A stretch of DNA of 64,000 bases from AV40 sp963817335 (GTDB lineage: Bacteria > Verrucomicrobiota > Verrucomicrobiia > Chthoniobacterales > UBA10450): the NCBI GenBank assembly GCA_963817335.1, contig CAWFNX010000004.1, positions 186,001 through 250,000 on the forward strand, in the 5' to 3' direction. The translations under genes and the position numbers were made by a program. The notes beneath the pieces are model-generated. The model was not told where the DNA came from. It searched no databases and saw nothing but the letters and a program-made list of their open reading frames with translations. Positions 44,944-53,161 of this stretch are shown piece by piece; position 1 is the first letter of the stretch, and every line of letters starts with the position of its first letter.

Positions 44944-46767
44944 ATGTTTAAACGCATCCTGAAGTGGCTGGGCGGCATCATCCTGGTCCTGATCGTTCTC
45001 ATCGCAGTTTTCCTGATCAACCTGATCTGGTTTCGGCCATGGAGCCTGAATCTCTTCTACGACAAGGTTTTTGCGGAAACGATCTTCAGCGAACCGGAGT
45101 TGCTCTCACAACTTGGTTTGGTCGAGCAATTTGGTTTTACCAGCCACAACGGAAAACTCAGCGATGAGTCGCCCGCGCACCAGCAAATGCAGATCGATCG
45201 CTGGAAAAAGGATCTTCAGCAGTTGCACGAATATCCGCTGGATAAGCAAACGCCGTCGCAAAAGCTTTCGACCCACGTCCTCGAATGGTTTTTGAAGGAC
45301 CAGGTCGAGGGCGAGAAGTGGCAGGACTACAACTATCCGGTCAATCAGTTGTTCGGCGTGCAGAACCAATATCCCTCGTTCATGGCCAACACCCATCGCC
45401 TCTTCAACGCGCGCGATTGCGAATATTACATCATGCGCCTCGACGGGCTGCCGACGAAGTTCGATCAAACACTCGAAAGCCTGAGGAAGCGGGAACAGGA
45501 ACAAATCATCCCACCGCGCTTTGTGGTCGAAGAAGTGCTCAAGGAGATGACAGAGTTCGTCGCCAAACCGGCCGCCGAAAATATTCTGGCCACGTCCTTC
45601 AAGGAACGCGCGGCCAAGATCGACAAGTTAAGCGACCAACAGCGCGCTGATTTTCAGAAACGCGTCGAAGCATCCATTACCAGTCACGTTTATCCGGCGT
45701 ATCAGAAGTTGATCGCCTACTTCAACGAACTGCTTCCGAAAACGACGACCGACGATGGAGTTTGGAAATTGCCGAACGGTGACGCGTATTACGCCTATGC
45801 GCTGAAGTCGAACACGACGACCGACATGCCGCCGAACGAAGTGCACGAGCTTGGTTTGCGCGAGGTCACCCGGATCGAAGGTGAAATGCGGGCAATTCTC
45901 GACGCCAATGGCTTCGCCGGCCAGCCGATCGGCGCTTCGATCGACCAACTCGGCAAGGATCCGCGTTTCTTGTATTCGAACGACGACAAAGGCCGCGCCG
46001 AAGCGCTCGCCGAATACAAGCGGCTGATCGACACTGCGGTGGCGGAATCCAAAGCGCACTTGTTTTACATCGCACCCAAGGCGCAGATCGACATTCGCCG
46101 GGTGGAACCTTTCAAGGAGGCGACCGCGCCCGGGGCATACTATCAGGGCGGCGCGATGGATGGATCACGCCCTGGGATCTTTTATGCGAACCTGCGCGAT
46201 ATGAACGAAGTCCCCAAATGGAGCATGCCGACGCTGTCGTATCATGAAGGCGTTCCCGGACATCACTGGCAAATCTCGATCGCGCAGGAACTCAAAGGCG
46301 TTCCGCAGTTTCGGAAGGTTCTTCCGTTCACCGCGTATGCTGAAGGCTGGGCCCTTTACTGCGAATGGCTCGCCAAACAAGCCGGTTGGTACGACAAGGA
46401 TCAGTTCGGCGACCTTGGCCGTCTGCGCGACGAGCAACTGCGCGCGGTGCGCCTGGTCGTCGATACTGGCATTCACGCCAAGCATTGGACCCGTGAGCAG
46501 GCCATCGCCTACATGCGCGACAAGACCGGCATTGGCGAGAAGGAAGTGAAATCGGAGATCGAGCGTTACATCGTGAATCCCGGGCAAGCCTGCGCCTACA
46601 AAGTTGGAATGTTGAAAATCCAGGAGTTGCGGGCGCGGGCCCAACAAGAGCTCGGCGACAAATTCGATCAGCGTGAATTTCACGACACCGTCCTAAAGAA
46701 CGGGTCGTTGCCGCTCGAAATCCTCGAGGAGCAGATCAACGACTACATCGCGAAGAAGAAAGCGTAA
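44944..46767 (+). CDS. DUF885 family zinc metallopeptidase-like protein
   Basis: The protein has 607 residues. N-terminal membrane helix (about 12-30). DUF885 domain with catalytic-type motif HEGVPGHH (434-441), preceded by GAYYQGGAMDGSRPGIFY and followed by FTAYAEGWALYCEWLAKQAG and the conserved NPGQACAYKVG. The motif is HExxxHH-like and probably binds zinc. Members are annotated as carboxypeptidase-like; the substrate is unknown. The RAYT gene follows on the opposite strand. Confidence 0.9.
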   Translation: MFKRILKWLGGIILVLIVLIAVFLINLIWFRPWSLNLFYDKVFAETIFSEPELLSQLGLVEQFGFTSHNGKLSDESPAHQQMQIDRWKKDLQQLHEYPLDKQTPSQKLSTHVLEWFLKDQVEGEKWQDYNYPVNQLFGVQNQYPSFMANTHRLFNARDCEYYIMRLDGLPTKFDQTLESLRKREQEQIIPPRFVVEEVLKEMTEFVAKPAAENILATSFKERAAKIDKLSDQQRADFQKRVEASITSHVYPAYQKLIAYFNELLPKTTTDDGVWKLPNGDAYYAYALKSNTTTDMPPNEVHELGLREVTRIEGEMRAILDANGFAGQPIGASIDQLGKDPRFLYSNDDKGRAEALAEYKRLIDTAVAESKAHLFYIAPKAQIDIRRVEPFKEATAPGAYYQGGAMDGSRPGIFYANLRDMNEVPKWSMPTLSYHEGVPGHHWQISIAQELKGVPQFRKVLPFTAYAEGWALYCEWLAKQAGWYDKDQFGDLGRLRDEQLRAVRLVVDTGIHAKHWTREQAIAYMRDKTGIGEKEVKSEIERYIVNPGQACAYKVGMLKIQELRARAQQELGDKFDQREFHDTVLKNGSLPLEILEEQINDYIAKKKA

Positions 46768-46777
46768 CCACGATGTT

Positions 46778-46800
46778 GTAGCCACGGCCCTGTGGGCCGT
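46778..46800 (+). repeat. REP flanking the RAYT gene, 3' side
   Basis: GTAG + CC + ACGGCCC/GGGCCGT with loop TGT. Mirror partner at 47332-47354. Confidence 0.9.
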
Positions 46801-46806
46801 CCTTGT

Positions 46807-47340
46807 TCAGACTCTATCAATCACGACAATCTCTCCTTGGTACGGCCAATCTTCGGGATTCGTAACTAGTCCAGCACGCACCGGATTCTGCAAAATGTAT
46901 TCCCATTTCGCATTCATACTTTCGTCATTGCGCAGAATGTGATCGAAAAACCCTTCCTGCCAGATTTGGCCATTCGATTTTGACCAATCGTTTGCGCGCG
47001 TGATCGACTGCTTCAATGCGCCTATCCAACGACCGAGTTCAAACTCGATATGTCCGCAAACAAATAAATGCACGTGGTCCGGCATGATGACATAGCGGCC
47101 AACTGCGACGTTGAAATCGACAGCGCGTTGAGAAAACTGAACGAAAGCATAATGTGTTCGTTCGGAGGCGAAGACCGGTCTGCGGCGATGCGTGCAAAAG
47201 GTAACGAAATAAATTGGCGAGTCGCATCTCTGAAAGACTTCATCGAGGCGCGGCGGACGCCGGCCAAATCTTCTGGGGAGCACAAGTTCACGGTAGTTCG
47301 GAATTTCGGCAACTTGCAATCCACAATTCAAACGGCGCAC
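46807..47340 (-). CDS. REP-associated tyrosine transposase (RAYT, Y1 HUH family)
   Basis: The protein has 177 residues. The HUH metal motif PDHVHLFV (His89, His91), the GALKQSITRAN helix, and the catalytic Tyr148 in KWEYILQNPVRAGLV are characteristic of RAYT/TnpA-REP. The opening is DSPIYFVTFCTHRRRPVF. RAYTs nick and mobilise REP hairpins at a GTAG/GTGG foot. A REP in inverted orientation lies 6 bp beyond the stop and a second overlaps the GTG start, so the element appears complete. The exact start is uncertain because the first GTG lies in the REP. Confidence 0.9.
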   Translation of the reverse strand: MRRLNCGLQVAEIPNYRELVLPRRFGRRPPRLDEVFQRCDSPIYFVTFCTHRRRPVFASERTHYAFVQFSQRAVDFNVAVGRYVIMPDHVHLFVCGHIEFELGRWIGALKQSITRANDWSKSNGQIWQEGFFDHILRNDESMNAKWEYILQNPVRAGLVTNPEDWPYQGEIVVIDRV

Positions 47341-47354
47341 AGCGCCGTGGCTAC
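47332..47354 (-). repeat. REP flanking the RAYT gene, 5' side
   Basis: ACGGCGC/GCGCCGT with loop ACA, then GG and CTAC (GTAG on the minus strand). Inverted relative to 46778-46800. Confidence 0.9.
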
Positions 47355-47363
47355 ACGAATAGA

Positions 47364-47966
47364 ATGCGCAAGATTCTTATCGCGCTCCTAATTGTTGTCA
47401 CACTAGCGGTCTTGTGGCTTTGGCGAGGACGCGACTTGGTGACGTTGGCCGATCGGTTCAAGACGATTGAAACAAGCTCGAATTTGGTCAATTCGATTAC
47501 CTACGAAGGCAGTGGAACCGGCGGTACTCTTCACGTCGCGGAGTCTGACTTGACTCTCGATGAGACGAAGTTGGGTGAAGCAAAGCCGAATGTCGGAACG
47601 ACCAAGGATGGGCAGCTTGCGCTGTCGTTCGGTGGGAGAGTTTTTCCGTTTGGCCCGGCAGCGTCGCAAGACGACAAGCTTTCCGCCAATGTCCCGAGCG
47701 GCGACGTCGCGAAGATTTCGATCGAGCACAGCGCGATCGCCTGGCCGAATTTTTTCGAGGTGAACTACATGACGGGCAATTCGCCGAAATGGAAACGCTA
47801 CATCTACCGCAAGCTCACCTGGACCAAGGCCAACGGAGCAAAACTGGAAATGCTCTGGCGCTACGAACAATTCTTTTACGCCAATGATGGATGGATCGAG
47901 GCCTTCATGACCAGGCCTGAGACTACGGGTTTGATTCGCGTTGAAATTTCAAACGCATCTCGATAA
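47364..47966 (+). CDS. Membrane-anchored protein of unknown function
   Basis: The protein has 200 residues. N-terminal anchor MRKILIALLIVVTLAVLWLW, then a periplasmic beta-rich domain (NSITYEGSGTGGTLHVAESD, VFPFGPAA, WPNFFEVNYMTGNSPKWKRY). Start ATG 47364 follows the REP by 9 bp; a longer frame through the REP is unlikely. It precedes the di-haem cytochrome by 26 bp and may be co-transcribed with it. Confidence 0.7.
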   Translation: MRKILIALLIVVTLAVLWLWRGRDLVTLADRFKTIETSSNLVNSITYEGSGTGGTLHVAESDLTLDETKLGEAKPNVGTTKDGQLALSFGGRVFPFGPAASQDDKLSANVPSGDVAKISIEHSAIAWPNFFEVNYMTGNSPKWKRYIYRKLTWTKANGAKLEMLWRYEQFFYANDGWIEAFMTRPETTGLIRVEISNASR

Positions 47967-47992
47967 ATCGGGGATGTGAAAGCTCCCGGTTC

Positions 47993-49621
47993 ATGACCGT
48001 CGCGTGCGTTCTAGCTGCTGCACTCTCTGGTGGCGGTTTGCTGATCGGCGCCGTCTACGACAACGCAGTCTCCGCGACGAAACCGGGCAATCCGGCGGTC
48101 AACGTCGACATCGCGCACCAGCAGGTCCCGAGTTGGTCGACAGACGATCTCAACTTTTTCCTTCACGGCTCGATGAGCACCGAAGTTGTGCCGGAATCGG
48201 TGCTACGTGCGTTCATCAAAACTTATCCGGATCTATTCCCGAGTTGGGACCTGAGCCATCTCGGAATGATTCCGGACAAGGAATTCGGCTGGCCGATCGG
48301 GTTTTCGCGGAAAAATGTTCGGCATCTCGGCAACATGTCGGCGATCGGAATCAACTGCGCGTCGTGTCACGTCGCCCAAATCACCTCGAATTCGTCGAAA
48401 GAGCCGATCCGGATCCTCGGCGTCACCAGTCATTTCAACGTCGAAGATTTTTTTGGATCCGTGCTGATCGCCACGTTCAAAACATCCGATCCAGAGAACA
48501 TGAAACGATTTCTCCGGAATTATGTTTCGGACACCGATAAAGTTCACGGCGATCACGCCGAGACTTCAGTGAATTCCGCGTGGGCGAAACAACAGGAGAA
48601 GATCCTGTCGGTCATGAAAGCCGATCCGTTCGGCGCGAAAGACATCGCGGCTGGAGAACTGTACCAGATCGAACCGACCGAGGTGAAAATCGACCTTCAA
48701 TCGCTTGAGAAGGGCGACCTCGATCTTGCAGCGCGAGCGCATTCGATGCTGAAGCTGTTTCACAACATGCGCGCAGCCTTGCACGTTCCCGATCAGCCGC
48801 CGGACAAAATTCCTCCGCGGTCTGGTCCCGGCCGGAACGATGCCTTCGGCTTGCTCGCGGCGAGTTTGCTCAATTCACCGCAGCCCTACTCGCCCATCAA
48901 GTTCGGCTTGGTTTGGAATGTTGGACAGAGGACGTGGGTCCATTGGGACGGAAACACGAAATCGCCGATCGCGCGCAATCTGCTCGCGTCGCTCGGACTT
49001 GGCGCGCCGATGCAGGGCAAGCACGGCGACCTGATTTTCGCCGACCTGAAACGCCAGACCGACCTGTCGGAGAAAATCTCGCCCCCGAAATATCCATTTA
49101 CAGTCGACAACGACTCCGCCAAGCGGGGCGCGCCGTTGTTCGAACAGAATTGCAATTCATGTCACGGCGGCCCGGAAAGCGACAAACGATTGTTCGCGGT
49201 CGCCGACGTTGGGACAGATCCGCATCGCGCCGAAATGTTCACTCAAAAACTGGCGGACGGTTTCAATAAATTCCTCGCGGAGCTGGAAAGTGAAGGTTAC
49301 CAGCCGCCCAAAGAATTCGGCGTTCGCAGCACTGGCAAATACTGGGCGCCGACGCTGGGCGGCGTTTGGGCGCGATCGCCTTATCTCCACAACGGTTCGG
49401 TGCGAACAATGCACGAGCTCCTCGCCTCTCCCGTGCAACGAGCGAAAACGTTTCATCGCGGGTCGCGGGTGTTCGACGAAAAGGAAATGGGTTACTCGGA
49501 CGAAGGCACGTATGTCTTAGATACTGCGGGCAGCGGCAATTCGAATTCGGGCCACGATTACGGCACAAACTTGTCCGAGACCGAGAAACGGGATTTGATC
49601 GAGTACTTAAAAACCTTGTGA
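47993..49621 (+). CDS. Di-haem cytochrome c (peroxidase/RoxA-like superfamily)
   Basis: The protein has 542 residues. A hydrophobic N-terminus (about 2-20) targets the periplasm. Two CxxCH haem sites are CASCH (Cys122-His126) and CNSCH (Cys387-His391). The tail has YWAPTLGGVWARSPYLHNGS and the C-terminal Leu-rich ETEKRDLIEYLKTL. The layout and length fit the di-haem peroxidase/MauG superfamily, including rubber-oxygenase (RoxA)-like proteins. Activity is not proven. Confidence 0.85.
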   Translation: MTVACVLAAALSGGGLLIGAVYDNAVSATKPGNPAVNVDIAHQQVPSWSTDDLNFFLHGSMSTEVVPESVLRAFIKTYPDLFPSWDLSHLGMIPDKEFGWPIGFSRKNVRHLGNMSAIGINCASCHVAQITSNSSKEPIRILGVTSHFNVEDFFGSVLIATFKTSDPENMKRFLRNYVSDTDKVHGDHAETSVNSAWAKQQEKILSVMKADPFGAKDIAAGELYQIEPTEVKIDLQSLEKGDLDLAARAHSMLKLFHNMRAALHVPDQPPDKIPPRSGPGRNDAFGLLAASLLNSPQPYSPIKFGLVWNVGQRTWVHWDGNTKSPIARNLLASLGLGAPMQGKHGDLIFADLKRQTDLSEKISPPKYPFTVDNDSAKRGAPLFEQNCNSCHGGPESDKRLFAVADVGTDPHRAEMFTQKLADGFNKFLAELESEGYQPPKEFGVRSTGKYWAPTLGGVWARSPYLHNGSVRTMHELLASPVQRAKTFHRGSRVFDEKEMGYSDEGTYVLDTAGSGNSNSGHDYGTNLSETEKRDLIEYLKTL

Positions 49622-49633
49622 GGTGGATCGGCT

Positions 49634-49740
49634 TACGCTCCCGCTAGTGTGGCGAAAGTGTGCCCGATTTTGGTTCGCCGCAGGGCGGCCGCCTTCTCCG
49701 AAGACGATCAAAACGCGTTCGGAGAACGCGTTCCACCTAG
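49634..49740. repeat. TACGCTCCCGCTAGTG element, copy 2
   Basis: 16 bp identical to copy 1 at 9851, then CGCCGCAGGGCGGC. It continues with AACGCGTTCGGAGAACGCGT hairpin words. Confidence 0.6.
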
Positions 49741-49781
49741 TTTGATTGTCAGCGCGGCGTTTGACTGAAAATAATTGAACC

Positions 49782-49940
49782 ATGAAAAAACTCGGAATGA
49801 TCTTGCTCGGAGTTTATTTGATTATCGACGCTCTGCTCGGGTTCGGAGTGAACATCGGGCCCCTGGTCTTCTTGCTCTACCTCGTCGCCTGCGCAGCGGG
49901 CATTCTTATTTTGATTGGGGCGTTGAAGAACTCGAATTGA
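49782..49940 (+). CDS. Small membrane protein (52 aa), paralogue 2
   Basis: MKKLGMILLGVYLIIDALLG, second helix VFLLYLVACAAGILILIGAL, end KNSN. Paralogous to 43531-43680. The last 35 bp overlap the convergent NmrA-like gene. Confidence 0.7.
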   Translation: MKKLGMILLGVYLIIDALLGFGVNIGPLVFLLYLVACAAGILILIGALKNSN

Positions 49941-50577
49941 GTTCGCGAATCTTCGGAACGTCCAGGATTTGAATTCCAGACGGTGGATTGCCCACTGCCC
50001 AGACGAGCGCACCCAACATCTGCTGAATCGTGACTAGTCCGAGCCGTTCAGCCCCTTTCCGGGTCTTCGGAATTTTCTCGAGAATCCAATAGACTGGCAG
50101 AACTGCGTAAGGCCACCAGTGCCCCGGGCCAAGCACGTACCACGGCCGGACGAACGTGGCGTTGATTCCGCTCTCGCGAATCATTTGTTCGCCCGCCCTT
50201 CGAACTTCGATGAAATCTTTCATCACCGGAGCCGGATGCGCGACGCTCAGATACAGGAAATGCCGGATGCCGGCTTCGCGGGCCGCTTTAATCGCGACTT
50301 TGATTGAAACGAGATCGATCTGGCGAAACTGTTTCGCTTTCGCGGGGCTGGGATGTGGCACACCAATCAGATGAACGAACGTGTCGCATCCGCGAGCCTG
50401 CTCGACATACGAATCGATTTTCAACGCGTCCCCAACCACACCGATCGCGCCGGCTGGTAGTTTGTTTTCAGACCCGGCTCGCACCAGCGCTTTGATTTGA
50501 TTCCCACGCTTGCGAAGCTGCGGAATCAATCGCGAGCCGATGTAGCCGGTGCCGCCGGTAACGAAAATCTCTGGCAT
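49906..50577 (-). CDS. NAD(P)-binding protein (NmrA/atypical SDR type)
   Basis: The protein has 223 residues. Rossmann start MPEIFVTGGTGYIGSRLIPQ; VGDALKIDSYVEQARGCDTF; RHFLYLSVAHPAPVMKDFIE; FVRPWYVLGPGHWWPYAVLP. Reductase- or sensor-type atypical SDR; substrate unknown. Overlaps the small membrane gene at 3'. The next gene on the same strand upstream is the methyltransferase, 3 bp away. Confidence 0.87.
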   Translation of the reverse strand: MPEIFVTGGTGYIGSRLIPQLRKRGNQIKALVRAGSENKLPAGAIGVVGDALKIDSYVEQARGCDTFVHLIGVPHPSPAKAKQFRQIDLVSIKVAIKAAREAGIRHFLYLSVAHPAPVMKDFIEVRRAGEQMIRESGINATFVRPWYVLGPGHWWPYAVLPVYWILEKIPKTRKGAERLGLVTIQQMLGALVWAVGNPPSGIQILDVPKIRELNSSSSTPQSK

Positions 50578-50580
50578 CGT

Positions 50581-51384
50581 TCATCGTTTAATCGCTCGCA
50601 CCATCAGATAATCCTGGCGGACAAGATTATCCTCGAAATAGGGCTCGATGAGTGCGTCGTACTCGCGTCGAAATTGCGCCAGTTTTTCTGGGTCGCTTGC
50701 GCTGAGCGTTTGCACCAGTTTCAACATCGGTCCGGCGGTGCGTTCGATGTGATCGCGATAATTCTGCACGGTCAAGGCGGGAACGAGCATGCAGGCGCGG
50801 TCGAAGAGAATGTCTTTCACCGCAGAGTTCAGCCGTTCGCGGACAATGGCTGTGTCGCCCCATTGCGGCGGCGGCGACGTTCCTGGAGGTGGCGGTGGCA
50901 CGTAGCATCCGACCAGGGCGAAGCTGGAGCCGATTAACAATTCCGGCGGCCAGGTGCTGAATGCGATGGTACCACCGGGCTTCAGCACACGCAGCATTTG
51001 TCCGATTGCAACTTCGGGCCGCGGTGCAAACATGTGGCCAAACTGGCTAAGCACGACATCGAACTCGTCGTCACCGAAAGGCAACGCTTCCGCATCGCCT
51101 TCGTAAAAATCGATTTCGAACCGGGCTATCTTCGCGTTCTCTCGAGCCCGCTCGAGCAACTCCGGTGTAAGATCAACACCGCGGACGCGCGCGCCGATTC
51201 GAGCGGCCGTGATCGCCACCACGCCGGTGCCGCAGGCCACATCGAGAACATTCTGATCGGAGCGGACTTTCGCGAATTTCACGAGCCGCGCCGCCGGTGG
51301 CGTTGTCAGGCCTTCCAGCGGTGAGAAATGTTTCCAGCCTTGTCGTTGTGCTTCCTTGAACTTTGCAATTGGATCGTCGCTCAT
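50581..51384 (-). CDS. Class I SAM-dependent methyltransferase (UbiE/COQ5-like)
   Basis: The protein has 267 residues. NVLDVACGTGVVAITAARIG (motif I), VRGVDLTPELLERARENAKI, ALPFGDDEFDVVLSQFGHMF (post-I), LKPGGTIAFSTW. Similar to small-molecule and ubiquinone methyltransferases; acceptor not known. ATG 51384 was chosen because longer frames run into the divergent L,D-transpeptidase gene region. Confidence 0.9.
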   Translation of the reverse strand: MSDDPIAKFKEAQRQGWKHFSPLEGLTTPPAARLVKFAKVRSDQNVLDVACGTGVVAITAARIGARVRGVDLTPELLERARENAKIARFEIDFYEGDAEALPFGDDEFDVVLSQFGHMFAPRPEVAIGQMLRVLKPGGTIAFSTWPPELLIGSSFALVGCYVPPPPPGTSPPPQWGDTAIVRERLNSAVKDILFDRACMLVPALTVQNYRDHIERTAGPMLKLVQTLSASDPEKLAQFRREYDALIEPYFEDNLVRQDYLMVRAIKR

Positions 51385-51448
51385 GCCCAAATTGAAATCG
51401 CCTCTGCCAGTTGCGCAATTCACTTTTGCAGCGCATAACTTCCCGCCA

Positions 51449-52507
51449 ATGAAACGTTTCGCCGCGATGATCTCGACGCTTGCCATGTCGATCCTCTCGA
51501 TCGCGTATGCCCAGCAACCGAAGCGACCACTGCAGCAGGAAGCGCCGGTTCGCGCTGTTCCGGTCCGTCCGCCAACTACGACCACGGCGGCCACGCCGAA
51601 ACCGACGCCCAAGGTTTTTGTGGCTCTTCCGAATTACAACGAGGAAACCGCCACGCGTCTTCAGATTTTTCTCGATAACAATGATTTCGGGCCGGGAAAG
51701 ATCGACGGAAAGATGGGCGAGTTTTTTCGAAAGGCGCTCATTTCATTCAAGCACGCGCACGCCGAGCGCGAAACCGGTGTGGTCGATCAACAGATGCTGG
51801 ATCAAGTGCCGCAGACGTTCACGACCTATACCATCAAGGGCGATGATCTCGCTTACGTGGGAGAACTGCCCACTGACCATCCAAGCCAGGCCAAGCTGAA
51901 GTTTTTGCCATATACGTCGATGTTGGAGTTCGTCGCGGAGCGATTCCATTCGGCGGAAGATTACATTCGAAAGCTGAATCACGATCGCGACCTTGACTGC
52001 GACCACCTTGAAGTGGGCGATGAGCTGAAAGTTCCGAACGTGTTGCCGTTCGAAATCGAGAAGGTGAAAGAAATGCAGTTGAAGCCGAACAAAGCGCTCG
52101 CAGCCCGAAAAATCTACGTCGATACGACCGAACGCCTGCTCGAAGTTTTCGAGAACGACAAACTGGTCTGCGTTTTCCCGATCACGCCCGGTTCCACCGC
52201 CCTGCCGGCGCCGGTTGGAACCTGGAAAATCGTGGGCGCGGCGACCTGGCCCTGGTTCCGATACGACGAATCGATGCTGAACTACGGAGTTCGCAGCGAG
52301 GAATATTACAATCTCCCGCCCGGGCCGAATAATCTGGTCGGCGTGGTTTGGATGGGTTTGGACAAACCGGGAATCGGCATCCATGGCACAAACAATCCAG
52401 AGACGATTGGTCGCGCTGCCAGTCACGGTTGCATTCGTCTCGCCAACTGGGACGCCATTCGGGTGAAAGATCTCATTAGCGTCGGGAATACGGTCATTAT
52501 TTTCTAG
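51449..52507 (+). CDS. L,D-transpeptidase (YkuD domain), secreted
   Basis: The protein has 352 residues. Signal peptide MKRFAAMISTLAMSILSIAY (about 1-23). A Pro/Thr-rich linker and peptidoglycan-binding-like domain follow (about 60-125). The YkuD catalytic domain has HGTNNPETIGRAASHGCIRL with Cys328. It crosslinks peptidoglycan through 3-3 links or attaches lipoproteins. The stop TAG is directly followed by a GTAG REP. Confidence 0.92.
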   Translation: MKRFAAMISTLAMSILSIAYAQQPKRPLQQEAPVRAVPVRPPTTTTAATPKPTPKVFVALPNYNEETATRLQIFLDNNDFGPGKIDGKMGEFFRKALISFKHAHAERETGVVDQQMLDQVPQTFTTYTIKGDDLAYVGELPTDHPSQAKLKFLPYTSMLEFVAERFHSAEDYIRKLNHDRDLDCDHLEVGDELKVPNVLPFEIEKVKEMQLKPNKALAARKIYVDTTERLLEVFENDKLVCVFPITPGSTALPAPVGTWKIVGAATWPWFRYDESMLNYGVRSEEYYNLPPGPNNLVGVVWMGLDKPGIGIHGTNNPETIGRAASHGCIRLANWDAIRVKDLISVGNTVIIF

Positions 52508-52558
52508 GTAGCGGCGATTGACCTCAATCGCCATGGCGGTTCGGTGAACCGCCACTAC
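52508..52558. repeat. REP pair (BIME-like) before the ECF operon
   Basis: GTAG + C + GGCGATTG/CAATCGCC, AT, GGCGGTTC/GAACCGCC, A + CTAC. It is inverted relative to the pair at 55352-55402. Confidence 0.9.
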
Positions 52559-52621
52559 CTAAAAAAGGGAAACATTTTTCGCGCGGAATCGCGACCTCAG
52601 GCGTCTAGGCTTTAGATCAAC

Positions 52622-53161
52622 ATGATGGACGCCAATGAGCGCGAAGTTTACCGGGCAGCCATTCACGGCGATCGCGAGGCATTTGAAATGATCATTCGCA
52701 CTCATAGCCGGCCCCTTTTTGCCATCGCCTACGGCATCCTCCAAAATCGCGAGGAAGCCGAGGATGCGGTCCAGGACGCGCTGGTTAAAGCCTGGAAATC
52801 GCGCTGGCGAGTTCGCGACCCGGAAAAGTTCCCCGCCTGGCTCTGCATGATCGCGCGTCATCGCGCTCGCGATGTTTTCCGCAAACACCGAACCGTTTCT
52901 GTTGCCCACGAACCACATGAAACAAGCGAATCTGGGACAACCGAGACGACTGAATTAGATCAACAGCTTCACTCCGCTCTTGCGGCGTTGCCCGAGCTTC
53001 ATCGCGCAGCCCTCTCGCTTCGTTACTTCGAGGAAATGGATTACGCGACGATCGAGAACCGGCTCGGTCTGACTAACGGCTCGCTCCGCGGAATTCTCGG
53101 CCGCGCGCTGGCGACGATGCGCAAGCAACTCAAACCCGCTCTCGCCTCCGAACAGCCATGA
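52622..53161 (+). CDS. ECF RNA polymerase sigma factor
   Basis: The protein has 179 residues. Sigma-70 region 2 (GDREAFEMIIRTHSRPLFAI, NREEAEDAVQDALVKAWKS) and region 4 (LPELHRAALSLRYFEEMDYA, IENRLGLTNGSLRGILGRAL). It directs RNA polymerase to specific promoters in response to envelope stress. The stop overlaps the ATG of the zf-HC2 anti-sigma gene (ATGA), a typical sigma/anti-sigma pair. Confidence 0.94.
   Translation: MMDANEREVYRAAIHGDREAFEMIIRTHSRPLFAIAYGILQNREEAEDAVQDALVKAWKSRWRVRDPEKFPAWLCMIARHRARDVFRKHRTVSVAHEPHETSESGTTETTELDQQLHSALAALPELHRAALSLRYFEEMDYATIENRLGLTNGSLRGILGRALATMRKQLKPALASEQP

Noticed and set aside
46807..47340. RAYT considered as an IS200/IS605 transposase
   Set aside because: No TnpB partner or IS ends are present; the flanking REP pair and size fit RAYT instead.
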